This document shows positions 25,434 to 34,422 of a stretch of 64,000 nucleotides of DNA, in pieces. This DNA is from Cupriavidus metallidurans CH34. Lineage in GTDB: Bacteria; Pseudomonadota; Gammaproteobacteria; Burkholderiales; Burkholderiaceae. Location of the stretch: assembly GCF_000196015.1 (NCBI RefSeq), contig NC_007974.2, forward strand, positions 682,001 through 746,000, in the 5' to 3' direction. The notes under the pieces are model-generated. The model worked only from the letters and a program-made list of their open reading frames with translations. It was not told where the DNA came from and ran no database searches. Every line of letters starts with the position of its first letter. The first letter of the stretch is position 1. A program made the translations under genes and the position numbers.

Positions 25434-26414
25434 CTAGGCTGCTTCCAGCGCGCGTCGCGCCGCGTCGACAATCCGCGCCACCGACGGCATGTAGCTGTGT
25501 TCGAGTCGCGCCAGCGGCACCACCGTGTCAGGCGCCGTCACGCGCTGCACCGGGGCGCTCAGCGAATAGAGTCCCGCGTCGGCCAGGTTGGCGGCAATCT
25601 CTGCGCCCAGGCCGGCGGTGCGCGGTGCTTCATGCACGATCACGCATCGGCCGCTCTGCGCAACCGACTCCAGGATGGTCTCCATGTCCAGCGGCTTGAG
25701 CGTGGCCACGTCGATCACTGCCGCGGAAACGCCGTCGTCGGCCAGCACATCGGCCGCGGCCAGCGTTTCCCGCAACATCGCGCCCCAGCTCACCAGCGTG
25801 AGGTCCGTGCCCTCGCGCAGCGTGAAGCAGGCGTCGAGGGGCAGCGCCTGGCCGTCGTCGGCGACCTCCTGCCGGAACAGCCGGTACAGGCGGGTGGGCT
25901 CCAGGAAGATCACCGGGTCCGGGTCGCGAATCGCCGCGAGCAGCAGCCCGTAGGCGCGCGCCGGCGATGAAGGCATGACCACGCGGATGCCCGGCATCTG
26001 CGCGAACAGGGCCTCCGGGCTTTCGGAATGGTGTTCGGGCGCGTGGATGCCCGCGCCGCTCGGCGCGCGCACAACCATCGGGCACGTGATCCGGCCGCGT
26101 GTGCGGTGCCGCATATGACCCGCGTGATTCAGGATGTTGTCGATCGCCGGATAGATGAAGCCGGCGAACTGGATCTCCGCGACGGGCTTGAGCCCCATCG
26201 CCGCCATGCCGATGGCCGCGCCGACGATGGCGCCTTCGGCCAGCGGCGTGTCGATGACGCGGGCCTCGCCGAAGCGCGACTGCAGCCCCACAGTCGAGCG
26301 GAATACGCCGCCGTTCACGCCGATGTCCTCGCCCAGCAGCACCACGTCGGGATCGTTGGCGAGGGCATGGGCCAGGGCCAGGTTGACGGCTTCCACCATA
26401 TGCAGTTCAGCCAT
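25434..26414 (-). CDS. 2-oxoacid dehydrogenase E1 component, beta subunit
   Basis: The 326-residue transketolase-like subunit has AVNLALAHALANDPDVVLLGEDIGVNGGVFRSTVGL, DTPLAEGAIVGAAIGMAAMGLKPVAEIQFAGF, and the C-terminal domain TLKPLDMETILESVAQSGRCVIVHEAPRTAGLGAEIAA. It pairs with the alpha subunit to bind thiamine diphosphate and decarboxylate the oxoacid. ATG 26414 overlaps the last 8 bp of the alpha-subunit gene, so the subunits are translationally coupled. The long ORF upstream of this start is a shadow within the alpha gene. Confidence 0.93.
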   Translation of the reverse strand: MAELHMVEAVNLALAHALANDPDVVLLGEDIGVNGGVFRSTVGLQSRFGEARVIDTPLAEGAIVGAAIGMAAMGLKPVAEIQFAGFIYPAIDNILNHAGHMRHRTRGRITCPMVVRAPSGAGIHAPEHHSESPEALFAQMPGIRVVMPSSPARAYGLLLAAIRDPDPVIFLEPTRLYRLFRQEVADDGQALPLDACFTLREGTDLTLVSWGAMLRETLAAADVLADDGVSAAVIDVATLKPLDMETILESVAQSGRCVIVHEAPRTAGLGAEIAANLADAGLYSLSAPVQRVTAPDTVVPLARLEHSYMPSVARIVDAARRALEAA

Positions 26415-27510
26415 GATGGGCTCCCGAGGTATCGGTCTTGCCAGAGGCGTCGTATTGCCGCGCGGTGTCGAGTTGTTCGGCCATGGCGTCGGGCAGCGTT
26501 TCATACAGGCAATCGAACATCGCCGATGCATCGGGATGCGGCAGCGCAAGATAGGCCTGCACGGCCGCGCCGACGGCCTGCTGGCATTCCTTGATCAGCG
26601 CCTCTTCCTGCGCGGCGTCCCAGGCGCCGAGGCGGGCCAGGTAGTCTCGCAGCCGGATAATGGGCTCGCAGCGCCAGGCTTCCTTGACCGATGCCTCGTC
26701 CCGGTAGCGCGACGCATCATCGGCTGTCGTATGGTCGCCCAGGCGGTAGCTCACCGCCTCGATCAACGTCGGCCCGCCGCCGTGGCGCGCATGTTCGATG
26801 GCCGCGCCAACGCGCTGCCGCACGGCAATCACGTCGTTGCCGTCGATCTGTTCGCCCGGAATGCCCGCTGCGATCGCCTTCTGGGCCAGCGTCGCCGCCG
26901 CCGTCTGCTTGGCGCGCGGCATCGAGATGGCCCACTGGTTGTTGTTGATAACGATGACCAGCGGGACGTGCCACGCGCCGGCCATGTTCATCCCCTCGTA
27001 GAAGTCACCCTTCGAGGTGCCGCCGTCGCCGAGGATGCACACCGCCACGTTCGGTGCCTGGCGCAGCTTGAACGTGTAGGCCACGCCGGCCGCATGGCCA
27101 ACCTGGGTGCCGATCGGCACGCAGTTGCCGAAGTCATATGGCACTGCGGCAAACGCGCTGCCGCGTTCGTCGCCACCCCAGTACAGCAGGCTCTCCGTCA
27201 TCGTGACGCCCCGCACAAACTGCGCGGCATGATCGCGGTACGACGGCACCAGCACGTCGTCGCGGCGCATCGCCGTGGCCACGCCGACGCCGATCGCTTC
27301 CTGGCCCAGCGCGGACGCGAACGTGCCGATCTGGCCGGTACGTTGCATCGCGATGGCCTTGAGATCGAACTGCCGGGTCAGCACCATGGCGCGATAGAGC
27401 GGCAGCAGGGTGGCCGGATCGCGGGCAAAGTCGGGAAGGTCGGGCTCTGGCGAGCCGTCGGGGGAGAGGTAGCGGGTAAAGCCGATTTCAAAACGCGCAA
27501 CAGTGCCCAT
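26407..27510 (-). CDS. 2-oxoacid dehydrogenase (pyruvate/branched-chain type) E1 component, alpha subunit
   Basis: The 367-residue protein carries the thiamine diphosphate motif starting GDGGTSKGDFYEGMNMA and ending NNNQWAIS (about residues 166-198). It also has GQEAIGVGVATAM, YRDHAAQFVRG and the phosphorylation-loop-like YRLGDHTTADDASRYR segment. The heterotetrameric E1 layout differs from the long homodimeric AceE of most proteobacteria. The start ATG 27510 (MGTVARFEIG) follows AGGGGA at 27514-27519. It is the first gene of the E1a-E1b-E2 operon. About 190 bp of upstream sequence up to 27697 has no gene. Confidence 0.92.
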   Translation of the reverse strand: MGTVARFEIGFTRYLSPDGSPEPDLPDFARDPATLLPLYRAMVLTRQFDLKAIAMQRTGQIGTFASALGQEAIGVGVATAMRRDDVLVPSYRDHAAQFVRGVTMTESLLYWGGDERGSAFAAVPYDFGNCVPIGTQVGHAAGVAYTFKLRQAPNVAVCILGDGGTSKGDFYEGMNMAGAWHVPLVIVINNNQWAISMPRAKQTAAATLAQKAIAAGIPGEQIDGNDVIAVRQRVGAAIEHARHGGGPTLIEAVSYRLGDHTTADDASRYRDEASVKEAWRCEPIIRLRDYLARLGAWDAAQEEALIKECQQAVGAAVQAYLALPHPDASAMFDCLYETLPDAMAEQLDTARQYDASGKTDTSGAHHG

Positions 27511-27697
27511 GTGGTTGTCCCCTTGAGGTTGCTCCCTTGTGGTTCGCGGTGTCCTGTGCGGCGCAGCATCTTGTGAACGCTGCTGCCTTTGAGTGTAGGG
27601 CACGGAATCGCGCTGCGGGCGTGCGGTGGCGCACCGCCGTCACATTGTCAGCGCGGGCGGGTGGGGCGGTTTCATCGGCGGACGTGCAGCCGGGGCG

Positions 27698-28168
27698 CTA
27701 GCGGTGCCGGTACGCAGCGTGTGGCGGCACGCCGCCACGTGGTGGATAGAGTTTCTGGAACTGGGTGGACGTAATGCCCATGCCGCCCTTGTCGTCGATG
27801 ATCGTCATCTCGTGCCACGCGACGGGCGAGCCCTGAAGACCGGCGAATTCCCTCAACTGCCAGATCCGGCCCGTCTGCGTGTCGAGCAGGAACGGGCCGG
27901 TGCGAGTCTGGCCGCTGGCGACGATCTGGAACCGGCCGGGCGCTGCGGCCTCCGCTGGCTGGCCTCCCGGGATGGGCGGCTGGGCGACGGCCCCGGCCCC
28001 GGCGTTGGATGCGGCGACGGATGCGGCATTGGATGCGGCGGAAACCGGATTGCTGCCGGACGTGGCGGGCGCCGCTGCCTTGGGCTTGTCGCTGCCTCCG
28101 CATCCGGTCAAGACCATGAAGGCTGTCGCCATCGACAGAGACAGCATGGAACGTATTGCATCTTGCAT
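27698..28168 (-). CDS. Small lipoprotein of unknown function
   Basis: This 156-residue product has a lipoprotein signal with lipobox LTGC (Cys23). An Ala/Ser/Asn-rich linker (residues about 30-65) follows, then a C-terminal segment GPFLLDTQTGRIWQL...GMGITSTQFQKLYPP. The motif DTxTGRIW is common in small periplasmic proteins that may form a beta-propeller-like or peptide-binding hairpin, but no function is known. ATG 28168 is followed by a good signal peptide; the frame is open far upstream into the dioxygenase gene on the other strand, which is only a GC-rich shadow. It is divergent from the dioxygenase gene. Confidence 0.7.
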   Translation of the reverse strand: MQDAIRSMLSLSMATAFMVLTGCGGSDKPKAAAPATSGSNPVSAASNAASVAASNAGAGAVAQPPIPGGQPAEAAAPGRFQIVASGQTRTGPFLLDTQTGRIWQLREFAGLQGSPVAWHEMTIIDDKGGMGITSTQFQKLYPPRGGVPPHAAYRHR

Positions 28169-28348
28169 ACGGGCCTCCCGCGCGCCTGGTGTTGTTCCAG
28201 TCATTCCAGCAAGTTTAGGCGCGAGGCCGCGGGCGCGCCAACGCGATATAAGGAATCCGCATAATCGCGCGCGATTTGATTCGTTGTCCGGCCGGTGCGG
28301 CTTCCCTACAGTGCAAGGCTTGTGCTTCCCCCAGAGCAAAGACCTGCC

Positions 28349-29275
28349 ATGACGATTGCCACTGCCGACGCTTCCGTCGATACCTCCGCCAACCTCGCCA
28401 CCGAGTCTTCCACCAGATCCCTTCAGGATTTCGAGATCCGCCCGCTGGGCGCCGCACTGGGTGCGGAAGTCATCGGGGTCGATCTGGGGCGGCCGCTGTC
28501 GCATGGTGATTTCCAGCGCATCCATCAGGCGCATCTCGATCATCACGTGCTGGTGTTCCGCGACCAGCGCATCACGCCGGCACAACAGATCGCCTTCAGC
28601 CGCCGCTTCGGGCCGCTGCAGATTCACGTGCTGAACCAGTTCCAGTTGCCGGGCCACCCCGAAGTGCTGATCGTCTCGAACGTGATCGAGAACGGCAAGC
28701 CGATCGGGCTGGGTGATGCCGGCCACTTCTGGCATTCGGATCTCTCGTACAAGGAGACACCGAGTCTTGGTTCCCTGTTGCACGCACGGGAGTTGCCCGC
28801 CGAAGGCGGCGACACGCTTTTCGCCAATATGCACACCGCATGGGAGAGCCTGCCGGAAGCGCTGCAGCGCAAGGTGGCGGATCTCACCGCCGAGCACACG
28901 TATCTGGCGCGGTACGCCGAGTTGCAGGCGCGCAGCCCGTGGCGTCCGAACCTGACGCCGGAGCAGATCGCGCAGGTCAAGCCCGTGGTGCATCCGGTGG
29001 TCCGCACGCATCCGGAGACCGGGCGTCGCGCGCTGTTCGTCAGCGAGCATTTCACCACGCGCATCGTCGGCCTGCCTGATGCCGAAAGCCGCGCGATCCT
29101 CGATGAATTGTTTGCGCACAGCGTGAAGCCCGAGCACGTGTACCGCCATCAGTGGCGCGAGCACGACCTCGTGTTCTGGGACAACCGGTCGCTGCTGCAT
29201 CTGGCCGCCGGCACGCCCGATCAACTGCGGCGCGTGATGTATCGCACCACGATCGAAGGCGATCAGCCGTTCTGA
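28349..29275 (+). CDS. TauD/TfdA-family Fe(II)/2-oxoglutarate dioxygenase
   Basis: The 308-residue enzyme has the family metal site: HxD in HFWHSDLSYKE, the distal His in DNRSLLHLA, and the 2-oxoglutarate-binding Arg in RRVMYRTTIEGD. Family members hydroxylate taurine, alkyl sulfonates, sulfate esters or aryloxyacetates. It heads a gene set with a sulfonate/nitrate-type ABC importer, which suggests that the imported compound is its substrate; the exact compound cannot be read. Upstream, AT-rich CGATATA and ATAATCG (28244-28250, 28261-28267) flank a 10-bp spacer in an otherwise GC-rich gap and could hold the promoter or a LysR-type site. The start ATG 28349 is chosen over an in-frame upstream codon at 28295. 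Confidence 0.87.
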   Translation: MTIATADASVDTSANLATESSTRSLQDFEIRPLGAALGAEVIGVDLGRPLSHGDFQRIHQAHLDHHVLVFRDQRITPAQQIAFSRRFGPLQIHVLNQFQLPGHPEVLIVSNVIENGKPIGLGDAGHFWHSDLSYKETPSLGSLLHARELPAEGGDTLFANMHTAWESLPEALQRKVADLTAEHTYLARYAELQARSPWRPNLTPEQIAQVKPVVHPVVRTHPETGRRALFVSEHFTTRIVGLPDAESRAILDELFAHSVKPEHVYRHQWREHDLVFWDNRSLLHLAAGTPDQLRRVMYRTTIEGDQPF

Positions 29276-29324
29276 TTCGATTCTCGTTTTTTCACTCCGG
29301 CCCCATTTTTCAGGAGTCCATTGC

Positions 29325-30350
29325 ATGTCGCTGTTTTCGTCCGCTTCCACCCTGACCCGTCGCGCCGCCGTTGCCATGCTGACAGCGGGCCTCGCCTTGA
29401 CTGGCAATGCGCACGCCGAAGGCCGCCTGCGCATTGCCGAGCAGTTCGGCGTGGTCTATCTGCTGCTCAACGTCGCACGTGACCAGCAACTGATCGAGAA
29501 ACACGGCAAGCAGCAGGGTATCGACGTCAAGGTCGAATGGACGCAGCTTTCCGGTGGCGCGGCGGTCAACGATGCCTTGCTCTCCGGCGCGATCGACATC
29601 GCCGGAGCTGGTGTCGGCCCGCTGCTGACGCTGTGGGATCGCACCCAGGGCAAGCAGAACGTGAAGGGCGTGGCGTCGCTTGGCAACTTCCCGTATTACC
29701 TGGTCAGCAACAATCCCAAGATCAAGACGATTGCGGATTTCACCGAGAAGGACCGCATCGCGTTGCCGGCGGTGACGGTCTCGGTGCAGTCGCGCGTGCT
29801 GCAATATGCCGCTACCAAGCAGTGGGGTGACAAGGAATTCAACCGGCTCGACAAATGGACCGTGGCGGTGCCGCATCCCGATGCTGCGGCGGCGATCATT
29901 GCAGGCGGCACCGAGATCACTGGGCACTTCGGCAACCCGCCGTTCCAGGAGCAGGAACTGGCGGGGAATCCGAACGCGCGCATCGTGCTCAATTCCTACG
30001 ATGTGCTCGGCGGTCCCAGCTCCGCCACGGTGCTCTACGCGACCGAGAAATTCCGCAGCGAGAACCCGAAAACCTATCGCGCGTTCGTCGATGCGCTGGC
30101 CGAAGCCGCCCAGTTCGCAACGAAGAACCCGGAAGCTGCCGCCGATCTGTATATCCGCGTGAACAAGGCGAAGATCGACCGCGCGCTGCTGGTGAAGATC
30201 CTGAAGAACCCGCAGGTGCAGTTCAAGGTGACGCCGCAGAATACGTTCGCGCTGGCGGACTTCATGTATCGCGTGGGTGCGATCAAGCATCAGCCGAAGT
30301 CGTGGCAGGACTATTTCTTCCAGGACCCGGCAACCGCCGAAGGGAGCTGA
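29325..30350 (+). CDS. ABC transporter substrate-binding protein, SsuA/TauA/NMT1 type
   Basis: The 341-residue periplasmic receptor has a twin-Arg-containing N-terminus (TLTRRAAVAMLTAGLALTGNAHA). The type II binding-protein core follows: LRIAEQFGVVYLLLNVARDQQLIEKHGKQQG, SGGAAVNDALLSGAIDIAGAGVGPLL and AVTVSVQSRVLQYAA. The family binds aliphatic sulfonates, nitrate/cyanate or thiamine precursors; adjacency to the dioxygenase favours a sulfonate-like or aromatic acid ligand. It is 49 bp after the dioxygenase gene and 1 bp before the ATPase gene. Confidence 0.9.
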   Translation: MSLFSSASTLTRRAAVAMLTAGLALTGNAHAEGRLRIAEQFGVVYLLLNVARDQQLIEKHGKQQGIDVKVEWTQLSGGAAVNDALLSGAIDIAGAGVGPLLTLWDRTQGKQNVKGVASLGNFPYYLVSNNPKIKTIADFTEKDRIALPAVTVSVQSRVLQYAATKQWGDKEFNRLDKWTVAVPHPDAAAAIIAGGTEITGHFGNPPFQEQELAGNPNARIVLNSYDVLGGPSSATVLYATEKFRSENPKTYRAFVDALAEAAQFATKNPEAAADLYIRVNKAKIDRALLVKILKNPQVQFKVTPQNTFALADFMYRVGAIKHQPKSWQDYFFQDPATAEGS

Positions 30351-30351
30351 C

Positions 30352-31191
30352 ATGGCCGAAGGCAATAGCGCGCACCTGCGTGTGGTCGCCAGTCACGAAC
30401 CGCTGCTGCAGGTGGATGGCGTATCGCTGGAGTACCGCACCGCGCAGCGCGTGGTGCGCGCCACGCATCGCGTGAGCTTCGACGTCCACGCCACGGACCG
30501 GTTCGTGCTGCTGGGGCCTTCGGGTTGCGGCAAGTCGACGCTGCTCAAGGCGGTTGCGGGCTTCGTGCCGCCGGCCGAAGGCGAGATCCGGCTCGACGGG
30601 CAACGGGTGCAAAAGCCGGGGCCGGACCGCATCGTCGTGTTCCAGGAATTCGACCAGTTGCCGCCGTGGAAGACGGTGCGACAGAACGTGATGTTCCCGC
30701 TGCGGCAGGCGCGTGGCATGTCAAAGGCCGAGGCCAACGACGTGGCGCTGCATTTCCTGGACAAGGTGGGGCTCGCGGCCTTTGCCGATGCCTATCCACA
30801 CACGCTGTCGGGCGGCATGAAGCAGCGGGTGGCGATTGCGCGAGCGCTGGCCATGCGGCCGAAAGTGCTGCTGATGGACGAGCCGTTCGCCGCGCTCGAC
30901 GCGCTGACGCGCCGCCGGATGCAGGAGGAATTGCTCGCGCTGTGGGACGACGCGGCCTTCACGCTGCTGTTCGTGACCCATTCGATCGAGGAAGCATTGG
31001 TGGTCGGCAGCCGCATTCTGCTGCTGTCGCCGCATCCGGGGCGGGTGCGCGCGGAACTCAACAGTCATCAGTTCACGCTGGCCAGCCAGGGCAGCGCGGA
31101 ATTCCAGACGGCCGCGCACCGCATCCACCGGATGCTGTTCGACGAACCCGCCACCGTGGAGGATGCGTCGAGCCGCATCGTTCACGCCTGA
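30352..31191 (+). CDS. ABC transporter ATP-binding protein (sulfonate/nitrate/taurine type)
   Basis: The 279-residue ATPase shows Walker A GPSGCGKST, a Q-loop in VFQEFDQLPPW, the signature LSGGMKQRVAIARAL, Walker B VLLMDEPFAALD and the switch His in FVTHSIEEA. These are typical of the TauB/SsuB/NrtD group. The start at 30352 follows AGGGAG at 30341-30346. It lies between the receptor and permease genes. Confidence 0.94.
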   Translation: MAEGNSAHLRVVASHEPLLQVDGVSLEYRTAQRVVRATHRVSFDVHATDRFVLLGPSGCGKSTLLKAVAGFVPPAEGEIRLDGQRVQKPGPDRIVVFQEFDQLPPWKTVRQNVMFPLRQARGMSKAEANDVALHFLDKVGLAAFADAYPHTLSGGMKQRVAIARALAMRPKVLLMDEPFAALDALTRRRMQEELLALWDDAAFTLLFVTHSIEEALVVGSRILLLSPHPGRVRAELNSHQFTLASQGSAEFQTAAHRIHRMLFDEPATVEDASSRIVHA

Positions 31192-31238
31192 ATCCCCAGA
31201 TACCCCCAATTCCCGCCCTTCGATTCGAGATGCAAGCG

Positions 31239-32108
31239 ATGAGTACCGCCAATCCCCCGGTTCGCCCCGAGTACGAGCACCTGCTGGCTCCCTTCACGGC
31301 CGCGCCGTTGTCGCTGCCGCTGCCGTGGTACCGGCAACTGTGGCAGCAAGGCTGGATGCGCAAGGCCCTGATCCTGGTGGTGCTGGCCACACTGTGGGAA
31401 ATCATCGCCCGCATCCAGGACAACGACCTGCTGCTGCCGACGTTCCTGGCCACAGTGCGGGCGTTCGGCGAAGGCGTCGCCAGTGGCGAACTGCCGGGCA
31501 AGGCGGCGGTGTCGTTGACGGTGCTGCTACAGGGCTATGCGGCCGGCATCGTACTGGCCTTCGCGCTCACCACGCTGGCTGCGTCGACGCGTATCGGGCG
31601 CGATCTGCTCGACACGCTGACGGCGATGTTCAATCCCCTGCCGGCAATCGCGCTGCTGCCGCTGGCCCTGCTGTGGTTCGGGCTTGGCAGCAAGAGCCTG
31701 ATCTTCGTGCTGGTGCACTCGGTGCTGTGGCCGCTCGCGCTGAATACGTATGCCGGGTTTCGCGGCGTGCCGGAAACGCTGCGCATGGCGGGGCGTAACT
31801 ATGGCCTGCGTGGGCTGCGCTTCGTGGTGCTGATCCTGGTGCCCGCGGCGTTGCCGGCCATCCTTTCCGGGCTGAAGATCGGCTGGGCCTTCGCCTGGCG
31901 CACGCTGATCGCGGCCGAGCTTGTCTTCGGCGCTTCGTCGGGCAAGGGCGGCCTGGGCTGGTACATCTTCCAGAACCGCAACGAGCTCTATACCGACCGC
32001 GTGTTCGCGGGGCTGGCCACGGTGATCCTGATCGGGCTGGCCGTGGAAGGGCTGGTATTCGCCACACTGGAGCGCGTTACCGTCCGGCGCTGGGGGCAGC
32101 AGCACTAG
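31239..32108 (+). CDS. ABC transporter permease (sulfonate/nitrate/taurine type)
   Basis: The 289-residue protein has about six membrane segments (first at ALILVVLATLWEIIA). It has the binding-protein-dependent permease loop MAGRNYGLRGLRFVVLILVPAALPAILSGLKIGWAFAWRTLIAAEL, equivalent to the EAA motif that docks on the ATPase. Starts at 31230 (MQAMST) and 31239 (MSTANPP) are both possible. The open frame extends back through the ATPase gene but is not coding there. The following 84 bp hold degenerate CACTAG/GCAGTAG repeats and no gene. Confidence 0.92.
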   Translation: MSTANPPVRPEYEHLLAPFTAAPLSLPLPWYRQLWQQGWMRKALILVVLATLWEIIARIQDNDLLLPTFLATVRAFGEGVASGELPGKAAVSLTVLLQGYAAGIVLAFALTTLAASTRIGRDLLDTLTAMFNPLPAIALLPLALLWFGLGSKSLIFVLVHSVLWPLALNTYAGFRGVPETLRMAGRNYGLRGLRFVVLILVPAALPAILSGLKIGWAFAWRTLIAAELVFGASSGKGGLGWYIFQNRNELYTDRVFAGLATVILIGLAVEGLVFATLERVTVRRWGQQH

Positions 32109-32192
32109 TAGCCGCACTAGCAGGCCGCAGTAGCAGTAGCACTGGCAGGCAGGTCTTGCCGTTGTCATGCGAGCGGAGTAACGTACGCGCTC

Positions 32193-32960
32193 ATGACCGC
32201 GATCCATCATGCTGCCGCCCAGGGCTTTTCTGCCCAGGCCGATACCTACGCCCGTGGGCGTCCCGAATATCCCGCCGAGCTTTCCGGCTGGCTGCGCGAC
32301 ACGCTTGGCGTGGCACCCGGCAAGAGCGTTGTCGACCTCGGCGCGGGCACCGGCAAGTTCACGCGCCTGCTGGCGCAGACCGGCGCCACGGTGATTGCCG
32401 TGGAACCGGTCGATGCCATGCGCGCGCAACTGTCGTCGAAACTGCCGGACGTGCAGGCGCTGGCGGGTAGCGCCGAGTCGATTCCGCTGCCCGACGGCAG
32501 CGTCGACGCGGTGGTCTGCGCCCAGGCGTTCCACTGGTTTGCCAACACTGCTGCCGTGCAGGAAATCCGCCGCGTGCTGAAGCCCGGCGGCAAGCTCGGG
32601 CTGGTGTGGAATGTCCGCGACGAGTCGGTGGGCTGGGTCGCCAGGCTGACCGAGATCATGACGCCGTTCGAGGGCGATGCGCCGCGCTTCTACAAGGGGG
32701 ACTGGAAGAAGGTCTTCCCGGCCGATGGCATGGGACCGCTCGGTCTGACACGCTTTGCGTACACCCACAGCGGCGCGCCGGAACAGGTGATCGTCGATCG
32801 CGTGATGTCGGTCAGCTTTATCGCGTCGCTGCCGCAGGACCAGCAGGACGCCGTGCGCGCCCGGTTGCGCGAGGTCATTGCCACCGACCCGGCGCTGCAG
32901 GGGCACGACGTGGTGTCGTTCCCGTACAGCACCGAAGCGTACTGCTGCGAACGGCTCTGA
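32193..32960 (+). CDS. Class I SAM-dependent methyltransferase
   Basis: This 255-residue soluble enzyme has the SAM-binding motif I VVDLGAGTGKFTRLLAQ (residues about 46-62) and acidic motif II VIAVEPVD. It also has GSAESIPLPDGSVDAVVCAQAFHWF and RVLKPGGKLGLVWNVRD. This is the Methyltransf_11 pattern; FHWF is common in a subgroup whose substrate is unknown. It stands alone, convergent with the MFS gene. Confidence 0.9.
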   Translation: MTAIHHAAAQGFSAQADTYARGRPEYPAELSGWLRDTLGVAPGKSVVDLGAGTGKFTRLLAQTGATVIAVEPVDAMRAQLSSKLPDVQALAGSAESIPLPDGSVDAVVCAQAFHWFANTAAVQEIRRVLKPGGKLGLVWNVRDESVGWVARLTEIMTPFEGDAPRFYKGDWKKVFPADGMGPLGLTRFAYTHSGAPEQVIVDRVMSVSFIASLPQDQQDAVRARLREVIATDPALQGHDVVSFPYSTEAYCCERL

Positions 32961-32993
32961 TCGGGTGGCGGTCAGATGACCGTCAGATGAGCA

Positions 32994-34220
32994 TCAGGTG
33001 GCCGGCGCCAGCCGGTCGCGATAGCGCGCAGCCAGGACCTGGCTGAGCACCAGCGCCAGCACTGCCGCCAACGCGGCGAACAGGTACACGGCCGGATAGC
33101 CGGCGTGCTTCGTGATCAGGCCGGCGACGGGGCCGGTCAGCCCGAGCGAGAAATCGAAGAACAGCGCGTAGGCGCCCAGCGCGGAGCCGCGATTGGTGGC
33201 TGGCACGCGCTTGACGGCTTCGATGCCGAGCGACGGAAAGACCAGCGAGAAACCGAAGCCAACCACGGCTGCGCCAGCTAGCGCCTGCCACGGCGCCTGG
33301 GCCAGCCACAGCATCGCCAGACCCGCTGCCTCCACCGCGAACGACACCAGCGCCACCGGATAACCGCCGAAGCGCGTGATGCTGTCGGCCATGATCAGCC
33401 GCGTCAGGACGAAGCAGGTGCCGAGCGCGGTCAGCGCCAGCGCGGCATGATCCCAGCCATGCCCCGCGTAGTAGAGCGTGATGAAGGCCGTGATCGCGCC
33501 AAAGCCGACCGAGCCAAGCCCGAGGCACAGGCCGAACGGTGACATCGCGCGGAATACGCTACGGAAGGGCAACCGCTCGCCCTTGAGGATTGGCACGGCG
33601 GCTTGGCGGCGCGCCAGCAGCCACGAGGCGCCGGCGATGACTGACGTCACGATGCCGATCGCGGTCAGGCCACCGTGGCCGGCCAGCAGCACGCCCACGG
33701 GCGCGCCCACCGCCAGCGCGCCGTAGGTGGTGACGCCATTCCAGGAAATCACTTTTGCCGTATGGCGCGCGCCCACGCTGCCGATGCCCCAGGCGATGGT
33801 GCCGGTGGTCACCAGGCTCTCGCCCGCGCCCAGCATCAGGCGGCTCGACAGCAGCCAGCCCAGCGCGAGCCAGTCGTTGCCCGCGAACTGCGCGGCGACC
33901 AGCATCAGCAAGCCGCTGCCCGCGCACAGCAGCAGGCCCGTCAGCACCGAGCGCTTCGGCCCTTTCATGTCGCACAGGCTGCCGGCCCACGGGCGGCTCA
34001 GCAGCGTGGCCAGATACTGGATGCTGACCGCCAGACCCGCCAGTACCGCGCTATAGCCAAGGTCGCCATGCACGAAGCCGGGCACCACGGCGATCGGCAG
34101 GCCGACGCTGAGATATGCGATGAAGTTGAAGACAACGATGCCAAGTATGCGGCGAGTCACATTACCGGAGGCGAGATCGCCATGCGGTGGCGTGGCCTCG
34201 GGGGAAAGCGGGGTGGTCAT
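32994..34220 (-). CDS. MFS transporter, YhhS-like
   Basis: The 408-residue permease has 12 predicted membrane segments and the MFS signature between TM2 and TM3 (RPWAGSLCDMKGPKRSVLTG). The sequence resembles the YhhS group of putative efflux carriers (SRLMLGAGESLVTTGTIAWGIGSVGARHTAKVISWNGVTTYGALAVGAPVG). The substrate is unknown. It is divergent from the IclR gene over a 202-bp gap, but no shared operator was recognised there except the half-site noted near 34373. Confidence 0.88.
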   Translation of the reverse strand: MTTPLSPEATPPHGDLASGNVTRRILGIVVFNFIAYLSVGLPIAVVPGFVHGDLGYSAVLAGLAVSIQYLATLLSRPWAGSLCDMKGPKRSVLTGLLLCAGSGLLMLVAAQFAGNDWLALGWLLSSRLMLGAGESLVTTGTIAWGIGSVGARHTAKVISWNGVTTYGALAVGAPVGVLLAGHGGLTAIGIVTSVIAGASWLLARRQAAVPILKGERLPFRSVFRAMSPFGLCLGLGSVGFGAITAFITLYYAGHGWDHAALALTALGTCFVLTRLIMADSITRFGGYPVALVSFAVEAAGLAMLWLAQAPWQALAGAAVVGFGFSLVFPSLGIEAVKRVPATNRGSALGAYALFFDFSLGLTGPVAGLITKHAGYPAVYLFAALAAVLALVLSQVLAARYRDRLAPAT

Positions 34221-34372
34221 TCGGTGCGGGGCGCGATTGGACGGGGATACAGGCCGGGTCCGGGTCGTGTATCAGGTACGACAACATAGGGAAAACCCGG
34301 GAGCGGCAATCATACCGGGAATGGGCGCGGTCCGTGCGGCGTGTTGGCGTGCAGATTGACATTGATTTTGCC

Positions 34373-34380
34373 GTTCTATA
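34373..34380. promoter_or_regulatory. GTTCTATA half-site upstream of the IclR gene
   Basis: GTTCTATA occurs 43 bp before the iclR-type start codon. The same 8 bases form the left part of a perfect palindrome in front of the Bug-receptor operon at 39753-39764. A shared site suggests that this IclR protein regulates itself and that operon; this is inference from an 8-bp match. Confidence 0.35.
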
Positions 34381-34422
34381 CCGTGGACGCCCGTTCCATG
34401 CCACGTCCTCGACGCTTTCTCC

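Noticed and set aside
28169..29434. Upstream two thirds of the 578-codon minus-strand ORF that contains the lipoprotein
   Set aside because: It lies opposite the dioxygenase; only the last 156 codons have a start with a lipoprotein signal.
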